Part shown: positions 9,276-17,474 of the stretch, in pieces
How the letters are laid out: each line of letters begins with the position of its first letter
Numbering within the stretch: the stretch's first letter is position 1
Assembly: GCA_050949415.1 (NCBI GenBank)
Contig: JBMNFR010000009.1
Location: 744,001-808,000 of the forward strand
Length of the DNA stretch: 64,000 nt
Source of the DNA: JAAZKI01 sp012799905
GTDB lineage: Bacteria > Verrucomicrobiota > Lentisphaeria > Oligosphaerales > Oligosphaeraceae
Direction: 5' to 3'
Position numbers and translations under genes: made by a program
Notes under the pieces: model-generated
The model's database searches: none
Told to the model about the DNA's origin: nothing
What the model saw: only the letters and a program-made list of their open reading frames with translations

Positions 9276-10235
9276 CTACCCAGCTGACTCCGCAGGCCGG
9301 CTCTCCGGGGCGTCCGGCGTGGTCTTGTCGCTCATCATTAAGTAGACGCCAACCACTACCATGAGCAAGGCCAGGACAAACCAGGGAGTGACCCTTTCCT
9401 GCAAAAACCAGACGGAGAGGATCAGAGCCAAGCTGCTGCTGACATAGCCGAAGGCGCCGAGCCGACCGGGCGAAATAACGCGCAACGCCCCCAGCCACAA
9501 CGCATTGGCCACGCCGCCGGCCATAACGCCCAGATAAATCGTCCCCAGCCAGACCCGTGGCGGCATGGCCAGAGTCATCTGACTGCCGCTGATAAGCATG
9601 AGCGGCAGGAGGCTCAATCCGCCGACGCCCAGCAAAATTGCGGTCGCCAGCGCGCTGCCATGCCGCCGGGTGACGCCCTCTCCCCAAACCGTGTAGACGC
9701 TCCAGCAGGCGCCCGAGGCGAGGGCGAGCAAATCGCCAATCCAGAAGCTGGCGTCGCCGCCATAGATATCACCGCCTCGACTGAGCATGGCTCCGGCCAC
9801 CCCGGCAAAACCCAGCACCATGCCGATAACCTTGCGATGAGTGAATTCCTCCTTCAAAACAAGGTATGCAAGGATGGCCGTCATAATCGGCGATGTGTTG
9901 GCCATCAACGAACTGCGGGCCGCTGTCGTATACTTCAATGACAGGAAAACCAGGAAGCTCTCTGCCGCCACCCCGATGACAGCGAGTCCAATAAACATCC
10001 GCCAATCCACCTTCAGCGCCAGCCACAGCCGCCGCCAACCTTGCCGGAAAAGAACATACAGCAAGAAACCAACGGCGCCCAGCTCCAACCTCAGAAAGGT
10101 CAGCCAGAGCGCATCAATCGCCTCGGCTTCTTCACCGAACAGATAGCGGCTAGTCGGATAAAAACTCGCCCACAGAACCGTGGCGCCTCCTCCCCAAAGC
10201 AATCCCTTGACCTGCTGGCAACGTACTGTGCGCAT
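9276..10235 (-). CDS. EamA/DMT-family transporter (probable metabolite exporter)
   Basis: A 319-residue, strongly hydrophobic protein with about ten membrane helices arranged as two EamA repeats. Repeat 1 ends near TSPIMTAILAYLVLKEEFTHRKVIGMVLGFAGV; repeat 2 ends near SSLALILSVWFLQERVTPW (each conserved Glu precedes the last helix, as is usual in the family). EamA proteins export amino acids or related metabolites. The gene lies 123 bases downstream of an Lrp/AsnC regulator on the same strand, a common pairing for amino-acid exporters, so export controlled by that regulator is inferred. Confidence 0.85.
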   Translation of the reverse strand: MRTVRCQQVKGLLWGGGATVLWASFYPTSRYLFGEEAEAIDALWLTFLRLELGAVGFLLYVLFRQGWRRLWLALKVDWRMFIGLAVIGVAAESFLVFLSLKYTTAARSSLMANTSPIMTAILAYLVLKEEFTHRKVIGMVLGFAGVAGAMLSRGGDIYGGDASFWIGDLLALASGACWSVYTVWGEGVTRRHGSALATAILLGVGGLSLLPLMLISGSQMTLAMPPRVWLGTIYLGVMAGGVANALWLGALRVISPGRLGAFGYVSSSLALILSVWFLQERVTPWFVLALLMVVVGVYLMMSDKTTPDAPESRPAESAG

Positions 10236-10358
10236 AACTTACCTGCAACCTTCTTCTATCTGCTGTCTGCAATCATTCACCAACACAATGCCAAGCCTGC
10301 TCCGCGTCCTGACAGCAAAAAAAAACACCGCGCGGAGGCAGCCGCTCATCTGCGCCAC

Positions 10359-10826
10359 CTATTCCTGTCCAGGCGACTCAACCTCAATCTCGGCCGACAG
10401 CGCATCCTTGATAGTGTGCAACACCAGCGTCGTCTTCGACTTTTCGACGCCCTCAATCTGGCCGATGCGACTCATCAGGTTCCGCAGCGCCTCGGTGTCC
10501 CGGACCACGACCTTCAATAGATAGCTGCAAGCCCCAGCCACGTCGTACACTTCCCGGACTTCCGGCATGTCTGCCAGAATCTGACCAATGCCTGTTTCCC
10601 CAATCCGCTCCCCCGTGTCCAGCTCCACAAAAGCCGTCAACAACAGCCCCAGCTTCGCATCGTCAAAACGAGTCTCAAAACCCCTGATGTAGCCATTGCG
10701 CTTAAGCTTGCGCATGCGATCCAAAACAACCGACGGCGCCAAACCAAGACGACGAGCGATCGAGACATTGGCAATCCGTGCATCAAGACGAATTACATTC
10801 ATAATCGAACGGTCAATGCTGTCCAT
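10359..10826 (-). CDS. Lrp/AsnC-family transcriptional regulator
   Basis: 155 residues, the usual length. An N-terminal helix-turn-helix (MDSIDRSIMNVIRLDARI through LGLAPSVVLDRMRKLKRNGYI, where the recognition helix lies) is followed by the RAM/AsnC ligand-binding alpha-beta domain (PEVREVYDVAGACSYLLKVVVRDTEAL). Family members bind an amino acid and form octamers on DNA. A good Shine-Dalgarno (AAGGAGATGAATT) precedes ATG 10826. Two identical 12-bp direct repeats lie just upstream and are a candidate autoregulatory operator. The downstream DMT exporter is the likely target. Confidence 0.92.
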   Translation of the reverse strand: MDSIDRSIMNVIRLDARIANVSIARRLGLAPSVVLDRMRKLKRNGYIRGFETRFDDAKLGLLLTAFVELDTGERIGETGIGQILADMPEVREVYDVAGACSYLLKVVVRDTEALRNLMSRIGQIEGVEKSKTTLVLHTIKDALSAEIEVESPGQE

Positions 10827-10851
10827 AATTCATCTCCTTTGTATTTTTTAT

Positions 10852-10889
10852 AAATATAATTCGGTTTTGTTGGCATTAAATATAATTCG
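10852..10889 (-). promoter_or_regulatory. Direct-repeat operator candidate before the Lrp gene
   Basis: AAATATAATTCG occurs at 10852-10863 and again at 10878-10889, 26 bases apart, in an A/T-rich stretch directly upstream of the Lrp-gene ribosome-binding site. Lrp proteins usually autoregulate through several phased sites; that role here is inferred. Confidence 0.45.
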
Positions 10890-10917
10890 ACTATTCTTCA
10901 ATGCAACCGCACAGCAC

Positions 10918-11166
10918 TTAGTCTGTCAGCTATTGATAATGGCCATTCCGACAGCATGTTTTCAGCGCTAACTGTAGCGCCTCTACAAGGCATCAGTTTT
11001 GAGGTATGCCTTTTAAGCACCTACAGCGCAAAAAGATGTGGACGGTTTGGACATAGTGGACGGTGTGGACATGGTGGACGGTGTAGTCCAAACTCACTCT
11101 CGCCCCTCGCCCCTTTCCTGAGACCGCTGCTCGTTGGATTTCCGAATATCAATGAGTGACCGATTA
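10918..11166. mobile_element. Mosaic intergenic element with terminal inverted repeats
   Basis: The left end TTAGTCTGTCAGCTATTGAT and right end TATCAATGAGTGACCGATTA form imperfect inverted repeats. The interior is homologous, in reverse orientation, to the element at 62817-63089: both hold TTCAGCGCTAACTGTAG-type sequence, a 'gcaaaaagatgtggac' segment, GTAGTCCAAACTCACTCTCG and CGCCCCT heptamers. No coding sequence is present, so it is a non-autonomous, MITE-like element. Mobility is inferred. Confidence 0.65.
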
Positions 11167-11194
11167 CCAGCTGTAGCCAAAACGTTCACCGAAA

Positions 11195-11222
11195 GTATAA
11201 CAATCACCGATTATTGTTATAC
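11195..11222. promoter_or_regulatory. Palindromic operator candidate
   Basis: Perfect 10-bp inverted repeat GTATAACAAT / ATTGTTATAC with an 8-bp centre, in A/T-rich DNA about 140 bases upstream of the GH-like gene. The size and symmetry fit a dimeric repressor site; no regulator gene is adjacent except the Lrp gene. The remaining gap to 11358 has no gene. Confidence 0.45.
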
Positions 11223-11358
11223 CCATGTTATATTAAAGAATTTATTGAAATGCCTTTTAAATCATGCCGGTTGGCCTTGCTGACCGGTTTCATCCCGAGC
11301 CTGGCCAGGCGTCCTTGAACGCCGGCCTTCACAACCCCACCCAGGAGGACATGCGATC

Positions 11359-12390
11359 ATGGCGATTACTCAAACAGCAATCAGTTACTATGGACTGAAC
11401 TACGTTGAACATGCGGCCGCCGATTTTCAGGAAATGATAGAGCACGGCTGCACGGCGGTCATTTTGGCCGTGACCGAATTTGACTTTGACTTCTGGCGTC
11501 CGAACATCCCCCGCATCGTTGCCAAGGCGCACGAACTCGGCCTCAAGGTGCTGCTTGATCCCTGGGGCATCGGCAAGTATTTCGGCGGCGAACAAGTGAG
11601 CAAATATCTCCAGAACAACATTGAGAACCGCCAGGTTTCGGCCCTGACCGGCGAAAAACTCCCTTACGCCTGCTTCAACACCAACAGCTTCCGGGATTAC
11701 TTCCAGAACTTCTGCCTGACCCTGGCCCGTGAAGCCGGCGCAGATGGCTTCTTCTGGGATGAGCCGCATTACGCGTACCCGAAATCCTACGCCTCCATCA
11801 CCGGCGGCATCAGCGATGAATGGACCTGCCGCTGCCCAGTCTGCCAAAAACTCTTTGTCGACTACTACGGCTATGACATGCCCCGTACCATGACTGACGA
11901 CGTGAAGCAGTTCCGCTGGCGGGAAGCCCTGTACATCCTCTCGGAAACCAGCCGGCAAATCAAACAGATCGACTCGAAACAGGAGATCACCTGCTGCGTG
12001 CACGCCACCCTGAACTCGTACTATGTGACCGAACACCGCGGCTATGACAACTGGGACATGGTCGCCGCCTGCCCCTACTTCGACGTCTTCTCCACCACCA
12101 TCATCTCCTGGGACCTGCCCGAGCCATTCTTTGAGCACATCACGCGCCGCACCGTCGAAATCGCCCGCAAGCACGGCAAAATCTCGGAACGGTGGCTGAT
12201 GGGATATTACAAGCAGCCCGCCGACCTGGCTCAAATCGACCGTATCGTTGACCTGTATGTCTCCCTCGGCGTTGACCGCCTGTCCGCCTGGACCTACCGC
12301 GGCGGCTACGGCACTGTCCTGGCTGCGCCGGATGCACTCGCCCTCTGGGACCGCATCGGCCAGAACTACCGTCGAGTCTGCAAGAAATAA
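11359..12390 (+). CDS. Uncharacterised TIM-barrel glycosidase-like protein
   Basis: A 343-residue cytoplasmic protein (no signal peptide) with a strong Shine-Dalgarno (AGGAGGACATGCG) before the ATG. The pattern of short strands and acidic loops (AVILAVTEFDFDFW; GLKVLLDPWGIGKYFGG; ADGFFWDEPHYAY; WDMVAACPYFDVFS) resembles glycoside-hydrolase-like barrels of clan A, with DEPH as a possible catalytic region. Four cysteines in TCRCPVCQ near residue 155 could bind a metal or stack structurally. I cannot place it in a named family. A SIS-domain gene follows 61 bases later, suggesting a shared sugar-related pathway. Confidence 0.5.
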   Translation: MAITQTAISYYGLNYVEHAAADFQEMIEHGCTAVILAVTEFDFDFWRPNIPRIVAKAHELGLKVLLDPWGIGKYFGGEQVSKYLQNNIENRQVSALTGEKLPYACFNTNSFRDYFQNFCLTLAREAGADGFFWDEPHYAYPKSYASITGGISDEWTCRCPVCQKLFVDYYGYDMPRTMTDDVKQFRWREALYILSETSRQIKQIDSKQEITCCVHATLNSYYVTEHRGYDNWDMVAACPYFDVFSTTIISWDLPEPFFEHITRRTVEIARKHGKISERWLMGYYKQPADLAQIDRIVDLYVSLGVDRLSAWTYRGGYGTVLAAPDALALWDRIGQNYRRVCKK

Positions 12391-12451
12391 TATCAGCAAA
12401 AAGCCGCCGGCGCCTCACCCTGCACAGCAACCCCAACTAAGGATAACGACC

Positions 12452-13210
12452 ATGTCTGCCCTGAATGATTTCGGTTATGTGGAAAAAGCGTTTGCCAACA
12501 TTCGTGAAGTGATGGAGAAGCAAGGCGACAACATCAAGCAGGCAGCGACCATGATGGCTGACGCCATTGCCGCTGACCGGCTCATCCACGTCTATGGCGG
12601 CGGCGGCCACACCACCCTGGTCATGGGCGAAATGTTCTTCCGCGCCGGCGGTCTCAGCAACATCAATCCAATCATGGAAACCGGCCTGTCCGTCTTCAAC
12701 CAGGCCCTCAAGTACCTCGAACTGGAACGCTGCGTCAACTACGGCGCCGCCATCGTAAAATATTACGACTTGCAGCCCGACGACCTGCTCATCATCTTCC
12801 ACAACATCGGCATCAATCCGGCTACCATCGATGCCGCCCTGGAAGCGAAAAAATGCGGCGTCAAAATCATTGCCGTGTCCAGTTCCTATTGGCAGAATGA
12901 AATGCCGCCGGACCACTTCATCCGCCACCCGTCGGGCAAGAATCTCTTTGATTTGGCTGATGTCTGCATTGACGACTACAACCCAGTCGGCGACGCCATT
13001 GTCAACGTGCCCGGCTTTGATTCGCCAATTGGACCAGTCTCCAACTTAGTCGACTTTGCCATCGCCCACCTGCTGGAGATTGAGACTGTACGTCAATGTG
13101 TGGAACGCAGCCTAGTTCCGCCGGTCTGGCGCAGCGCCAACGCGCCTGGCGGCGATGAATTCAACGCCGCCCTGCTCAAAAAATACAAGCCGCGCATCAA
13201 GAGCCTCTAA
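12452..13210 (+). CDS. SIS-domain sugar-phosphate-binding protein
   Basis: 252 residues from ATG 12452; the open frame extends upstream but those residues overlap the previous gene out of frame. The SIS fold is visible: IHVYGGGGHTTLVMGEMFFRAGG (a phosphosugar-binding glycine/threonine loop), DDLLIIFHNIGINPATIDAALEAKKCG and VKIIAVSSS. It resembles the UPF0309 / 'sugar isomerase domain' group rather than GmhA or GlmS. It probably acts on a phosphosugar generated by the neighbouring gene. Whether it catalyses or senses is unknown. Confidence 0.75.
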   Translation: MSALNDFGYVEKAFANIREVMEKQGDNIKQAATMMADAIAADRLIHVYGGGGHTTLVMGEMFFRAGGLSNINPIMETGLSVFNQALKYLELERCVNYGAAIVKYYDLQPDDLLIIFHNIGINPATIDAALEAKKCGVKIIAVSSSYWQNEMPPDHFIRHPSGKNLFDLADVCIDDYNPVGDAIVNVPGFDSPIGPVSNLVDFAIAHLLEIETVRQCVERSLVPPVWRSANAPGGDEFNAALLKKYKPRIKSL

Positions 13211-13231
13211 ACAGAGCCTGTCCGAAAAGCA

Positions 13232-13279
13232 AAGACGCCAGGGACGCCAAGACTTTTTGCTTGGCGTCCCTGGCGTCTT
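13232..13279 (+). terminator. Perfect 20-bp hairpin after the SIS gene
   Basis: Arms 13232-13251 and 13260-13279 pair perfectly (AAGACGCCAGGGACGCCAAG with its complement) around an 8-base T-rich loop; no T-tract follows. A related, imperfect hairpin lies at about 63106-63160 downstream of the PHP gene, so it is a dispersed hairpin that could end transcription. Confidence 0.6.
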
Positions 13280-13339
13280 CGTGATTAGTCCCTGTTTAAT
13301 TGAATCGACAAAGAGCGCGTGAGTCGGCGCACAAAAAAG

Positions 13340-13596
13340 TAATCGGTCATTCATTGGCAACGGCCATCCAGCTGAAAGCCGAGGGAAACACGTGTCGAAA
13401 GCTCCACTGTCCATTAAAATCCACTTCAGTCCACGTCCACTCTCCACTAATGTCCACTTCAGTCCACAGTCCATCGTCTACTGACGTCCATCAATGTCCA
13501 CTAAAGTCCATTGTCCACTGTCCACTCAAATTCCCTATCCGGGAAGCCTGGCTCTGACGCTCACCGGAGCTCCAAGCATCAATGTCTGACCCATTA
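13340..13596. mobile_element. Mosaic element with terminal inverted repeats and a GTCCA array
   Basis: Left end TAATCGGTCATTCATTG (13340-13356) and right end CAATGTCTGACCCATTA (13580-13596) are imperfect inverted repeats. The interior is an array of GTCCACT/GTCCATT units (13402-13526) followed by CCGGGAAGCCTGGCTCTG. A close relative with the same flanks lies at about 60400-60601. Confidence 0.65.
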
Positions 13597-13617
13597 CGAC
13601 TGCACCACGCAAAAATG

Positions 13618-13929
13618 TAATCGGTCATCTATTGAACATTGAGTTGCGGGGCGCCACCCTCTCATCCTGTCTCACTTTGGTTCCCATAAATCATCAGTTT
13701 CATCCGGGCGCCATTTCTAGTGATGGAAAGCATAATGTCAGCGTGCCAAGCAGAATCCTACTCAAGCACAAAATCACTATGATTCTGCAAAAAGCCGCTT
13801 GAAAAAAGGCGGTTTGTGGCCTATTTTTCCTGCGGGCTTAGAAATCAAACCCCACCCACCCATAGGGGGGCCACCCTCCCAAATTTTGTCACGCGCGCGT
13901 GAGAGCTCATATCATTGGCTGACCGATTA
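13618..13929. mobile_element. Second terminal-inverted-repeat element, adjacent
   Basis: Left end TAATCGGTCATCTATTG (13618-13634) and right end CATTGGCTGACCGATTA (13913-13929) are inverted relatives of the same terminus. The interior lacks the GTCCA and heptamer modules and shows no gene, so it may be a different cargo or an old copy. The rest of the gap up to 14052 has no gene. Confidence 0.5.
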
Positions 13930-14052
13930 CCGCAAAAATCTCTTTGCGAGCCGTGTTCGGTTGCGTCTCCCGGCTTGCCGTTATATATTTCTCAATGACA
14001 AAGCATTTATCATTGAGCTCATATTCTGCCGGAGACTTCCTTTTAATCCGCC

Positions 14053-14895
14053 ATGTCTCGCAAAAAGACCACTGACAACCTCCCCCTCACCCTGACCGGA
14101 ACCAAGAAAGCTGAACGCGCCATCCGCTACACGATTGGCATCGTTCTCTTCCTCATTGCCGGCGCTGGCCTGGTCATCGCCGCCCGCCTGATCAACCAGC
14201 ATTTCTATCGCGCCAATCCGCATTTTGCACTGGTCAATGTCGACATCAACCCAACCCCGAACTATTCCTCCAACCGGGTTCTGACCATCTTGAGTGAAAT
14301 GGGAATTGAGATCGGGCGCAACAACCTCATGAATCTGAAGCTGAAGGCAATTCATGAGCGCTTCGCACGCGAACCCCTTATCAAGACCGTCGAGGTGCGC
14401 CGAATCCTGCCGGACACGCTGCGCATACGTTTCACGGAGCGCCTCCCAGCCGCCCTGCTGCACTGCACGCCGCCGCTCCACATCGATGCCGAAGGCGTCA
14501 TCCTGCCGTACAATATCAAAGACACCCCGAACACACTCCCGCACTTCACCGGCGTCCGCAACCCCTCCCGGCTCGTCCCCGGCGAGAAAACCGACGACCA
14601 GATGCTGGCGGCTGCCTTGCGGCTGCTCCAACTAGTCCGCACTCGGCCGGATGGACGCTACCTGGACATTGCCCTGATTCAACTTGACTATCAGCAGCGT
14701 CATTTGCGCCTGATCGTGCGCGCCCTGCCCTTTTCTCCAGTCTTCCGCAGCGGCGCCCAGGTCACTGTCCCGGTCATGGGCATGAATGCCGCGCTTGACC
14801 GGCTCAATGACATCATCATCCATAAAGTCAAAACCAACGGCACCATTTCCGCGGTCGATGTGACCTATGTGAACCGGGTCAACGTCATTCCGTGA
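14053..14895 (+). CDS. ftsQ: FtsQ/DivIB-like cell-division protein
   Basis: 280 residues with the FtsQ plan: a short basic cytoplasmic tail, one membrane helix (~27-47), then a POTRA domain (about 58-130; HFALVNVDINPTPNYSS..ILSEMGIEIGRNNLMNLKL, PLIKTVEVRRILPDTLRIRFTERLPAALL) and a C-terminal beta domain. FtsQ links early and late divisome proteins. No mur or fts neighbour is present, so the gene is detached from the usual dcw cluster. Similarity is by fold pattern, so a POTRA protein of another role is the main alternative. Confidence 0.75.
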   Translation: MSRKKTTDNLPLTLTGTKKAERAIRYTIGIVLFLIAGAGLVIAARLINQHFYRANPHFALVNVDINPTPNYSSNRVLTILSEMGIEIGRNNLMNLKLKAIHERFAREPLIKTVEVRRILPDTLRIRFTERLPAALLHCTPPLHIDAEGVILPYNIKDTPNTLPHFTGVRNPSRLVPGEKTDDQMLAAALRLLQLVRTRPDGRYLDIALIQLDYQQRHLRLIVRALPFSPVFRSGAQVTVPVMGMNAALDRLNDIIIHKVKTNGTISAVDVTYVNRVNVIP

Positions 14896-14929
14896 ACCCA
14901 ACCGCTCCGCCTCCGCCGGCGCACTGCCG

Positions 14930-16099
14930 TCACGTCCCCGGCTTCAGCAACTTGGCTATGAACGGCGCCAGACCGTCAGCCATGCGTTGGAAGCCCAGGT
15001 CGGTTGGATGCGAGCCGTCGACCGAGCATTCGTAGTAATCTTCCCCAAGCAAATTACTGGCGTCAAACAGATGCAGGTCAGGGTCATTTTCCCGCAGCCG
15101 CGCCACCAGTTCTTTTTGGAACGCCAGGATGCGCGGACGGTTGCCCGGCTGGCGCCACTCATTGCCATACGGATTGGCGCTCATCACCACTATCGGCACG
15201 CCGGGATGATGACGGCGCAAAATCTGCAAGAACGTCTCCAGGCGCTCAACCACTCCCTCGTAGCGGGCATTGCGCTCGCCTTCGACAATCAAGACAGCGG
15301 GCGAGGCAATCTGCGCCATGATCTCGGCCAACTCCGGCTCCAACTTGCCATTCCCGGAAAATCCCAGATTGACCACTTCACGATTCAAGCGGCGGCTGAC
15401 AATGCTCATGTGATAACGCCCTGGCCGGGACGCGCACGCCCCCTGCACGGTCGAGCCGCCATAGATAATCACCTTTCCAGGGCCGGCATAGGGTGACGGC
15501 GGCGCCACCTCAGCGCCTTCGGAAAGGCCAATCCGGAGCGACTTGACGCCGTTATACAAGGGAAAATTCAGGGTGAATTCATTCCAGCCCTTGCCGCCGC
15601 TGAAAAGTTGCGACTGGTACTCAGTCACGCCCTCGTCCATCCTCGTCACGCCAGCTGACTTTTGCTTGCCCGGTGCGCCGACATACAGATCAAAGCCGCT
15701 TTTTCCGGTCGGCGCCATGTGGAACATGCCGTCGCTCTTGGAGGTCAAGACGACCTTGACGAGAATTCGCGAGCTGGTGCTGCGGAAAGCGACGTTGCCG
15801 CCAGCTGTGTTATTGGCCAGGCTGTTGACGGCTGACGGCAGCGGGTGCGAGGGGTTGACTGGCAGTCGCCGGAAGACCTTGTCCTGCGCAAACCAAGGGA
15901 ATCCGCTGAGCCGGAAGGGAGGCTGGCCTGGGTCATACCAGGCAATGCCCTCCTCGACGATTTCAGGGATCGCCATATTCGCATCCAACCGCCAGCCGCT
16001 GTCATCAGCGCCAGCTGCCAGCGACGCCCCGCTGGCCGCCAGCAGGGAAATCAACACTACTCTGCCAATCACCGTCAAACCTCCTGTTACGTTAAACAA
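14930..16099 (-). CDS. Secreted SGNH hydrolase with N-terminal GxDLY domain
   Basis: 389 residues with a signal peptide (cleavage around residue 29). An N-terminal beta-sandwich region carries the GFDLY motif (135-139) that names the GxDLY domain found before SGNH esterases. The SGNH domain follows: Ser216 in YGGSTVQG, block II GFSGNGKLEPEL, and the Asp361/His364 pair in DGSHPTDLGF. Family members de-acylate polysaccharides or lipids outside the cytoplasm. Block III looks altered (VEGERNARYEG instead of GxND), so the oxyanion Asn is uncertain. It is convergent with ftsQ. Confidence 0.85.
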   Translation of the reverse strand: MFNVTGGLTVIGRVVLISLLAASGASLAAGADDSGWRLDANMAIPEIVEEGIAWYDPGQPPFRLSGFPWFAQDKVFRRLPVNPSHPLPSAVNSLANNTAGGNVAFRSTSSRILVKVVLTSKSDGMFHMAPTGKSGFDLYVGAPGKQKSAGVTRMDEGVTEYQSQLFSGGKGWNEFTLNFPLYNGVKSLRIGLSEGAEVAPPSPYAGPGKVIIYGGSTVQGACASRPGRYHMSIVSRRLNREVVNLGFSGNGKLEPELAEIMAQIASPAVLIVEGERNARYEGVVERLETFLQILRRHHPGVPIVVMSANPYGNEWRQPGNRPRILAFQKELVARLRENDPDLHLFDASNLLGEDYYECSVDGSHPTDLGFQRMADGLAPFIAKLLKPGT

Positions 16100-16193
16100 C
16101 CGCCGCTTCTGACCAGGTCAGCCCCTCGACGCCCTACTGCGACGACACCAGCAAAAACACCTGCGCCACCTTCATCGGAAGCACCCCATTGGC

Positions 16194-17177
16194 TCACTCC
16201 TGCGGCTTGGCATACACCAGATCAATGACCAGCATCCCGGGAGTTCGGGCATGAATCTCAATCTCCGCCATCCCAGTGGCGTCAGACCAGGGGAGAATTA
16301 ACTCAGAACGGGGAGTAATTCGATGCGCAATCACAACTGAACAACGACGGTGGTCGTAATGGGCTATCCAACGGTATCCTGATGTCATGTCTTCCTCAAC
16401 CTGAAACGACATGCTCTGGCCAGAGCGAAGAATGACGCGCAACTCGCGGGGAAGCGACCTCACTGTAAACTGTGAACGGTCATACAGATAGTCCCAATGC
16501 TGAAAACTATGACTCTGACGCGGCGCCGGCGGCAGTCGATGAAAATCACCGGGACGGCGCCCTACATGCCAACCATAACCCCAGTGATGCTCGCTAAGAC
16601 GGCTCCGGACAAGACCGCTTGCGCCGAGATTATCGCCCTGCGGTTGGCTGGGGTCCAGTCGAACGACGGACGCACCTTGGGCAGCAGGTATGCGGCCAGC
16701 CCCGGAAGGTGAAGCCATGCGCGGCCCCGGCGAAGAGGGCGTTGCCGACGACGACTGCGGCTGTGGGCGCTGGAGCTGCTGGCGTTGCGACTGCGGCTGT
16801 GGGCGCTGGAGCTGCTGGCGTTGCGGCTGCGGCTGTGGGCGCTGGAACTGCTGGCGTTGCGGCTGCGGCTGCGGGCGCTGGAACTGCTGGCGTTGCGGCT
16901 GCGGCTGTGGGCGCTGGAACTGCTGACGCTGTGGCTGCGGCTGTGGGCGCTGCGGCGTTAGCTGCCGCAGAGGCGATGGTGACTCTGGGCGCAGCAACGG
17001 CCGCACCGGGCACGGCAACGGCTGACGCTGGCGTTGCGGCTGCTGTGAGCGGTTTTGGGCGAGTCCTCGTGCAATGGCCGGCACGCATGGCGCAGCGTCA
17101 GCAGCGACAACCGGCAGACTGCCGCAGAACAACACAATCGTGGACAGAGCCGCTAAAAACACCCTGCATACCTTCAT
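16194..17177 (-). CDS. Secreted protein with Pro/Gln repeats and a chagasin-like (I42) domain
   Basis: 327 residues from the ATG at 17177, which has GGGAG six bases upstream (an upstream ATG at 17189 lacks one). A signal peptide ends at VVAADA. Residues ~77-142 are 5.5 copies of a 12-residue repeat of type RPQPQPQRQQFQ. After a linker the last ~85 residues resemble chagasin, the cysteine-protease inhibitor fold: DMTSGYRWIA corresponds to the NPTTGY.W loop and GMAEIEIHARTPG..VIDLVYAKPQE to the G....F.A..PG...I...Y.RPWE end. The repeat could be a cell-wall-spanning stalk. Inhibition is inferred from family resemblance. Confidence 0.6.
   Translation of the reverse strand: MKVCRVFLAALSTIVLFCGSLPVVAADAAPCVPAIARGLAQNRSQQPQRQRQPLPCPVRPLLRPESPSPLRQLTPQRPQPQPQRQQFQRPQPQPQRQQFQRPQPQPQRQQFQRPQPQPQRQQLQRPQPQSQRQQLQRPQPQSSSATPSSPGPRMASPSGAGRIPAAQGASVVRLDPSQPQGDNLGASGLVRSRLSEHHWGYGWHVGRRPGDFHRLPPAPRQSHSFQHWDYLYDRSQFTVRSLPRELRVILRSGQSMSFQVEEDMTSGYRWIAHYDHRRCSVVIAHRITPRSELILPWSDATGMAEIEIHARTPGMLVIDLVYAKPQE
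16745..16960 (-). repeat. 36-bp coding minisatellite
   Basis: About 5.5 tandem copies of a 36-bp unit, each encoding 12 residues of the Pro/Gln stalk. Copies differ by a few bases, mostly Phe/Leu and Pro/Ser swaps. Length variation by slippage would keep the reading frame. Confidence 0.85.
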
Positions 17178-17474
17178 TCTGACTCCCATTCCATTTTGCC
17201 GACCTAGTCCTCGGAACCGGCGGCATCATCGCAACGCCAATCGTCAGCACAGTAATCCGGCAACATTGAAAAGCAAGGCTGTGACAGCGCATTTGGCGCA
17301 GAACTGCTCATTTGCCGAGTTCCAGCCAATAATTTCGCTTTTCATTCTTGCCATTTCAATAGATTAGGTTATTATATTTTGGGAATATATGTCATTTCTG
17401 TCATGGTGGCAGACATCAATCGGCCTGCCGCGCCTCGCCCCCCCATCCCCTTCTATACTGTTAGGAGAAAAGCT

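Noticed and set aside
11329..12399. 356-residue minus-strand frame opposite the GH-like gene
   Set aside because: Antisense shadow typical of high-GC genes; the plus strand has a strong ribosome-binding site and operon context.
16619..17182. Long plus-strand frame of Ala/Gly repeats opposite the chagasin-like gene
   Set aside because: Shadow of the 36-bp coding repeat; the minus-strand frame has a signal peptide, ribosome-binding site and a recognisable C-terminal domain.
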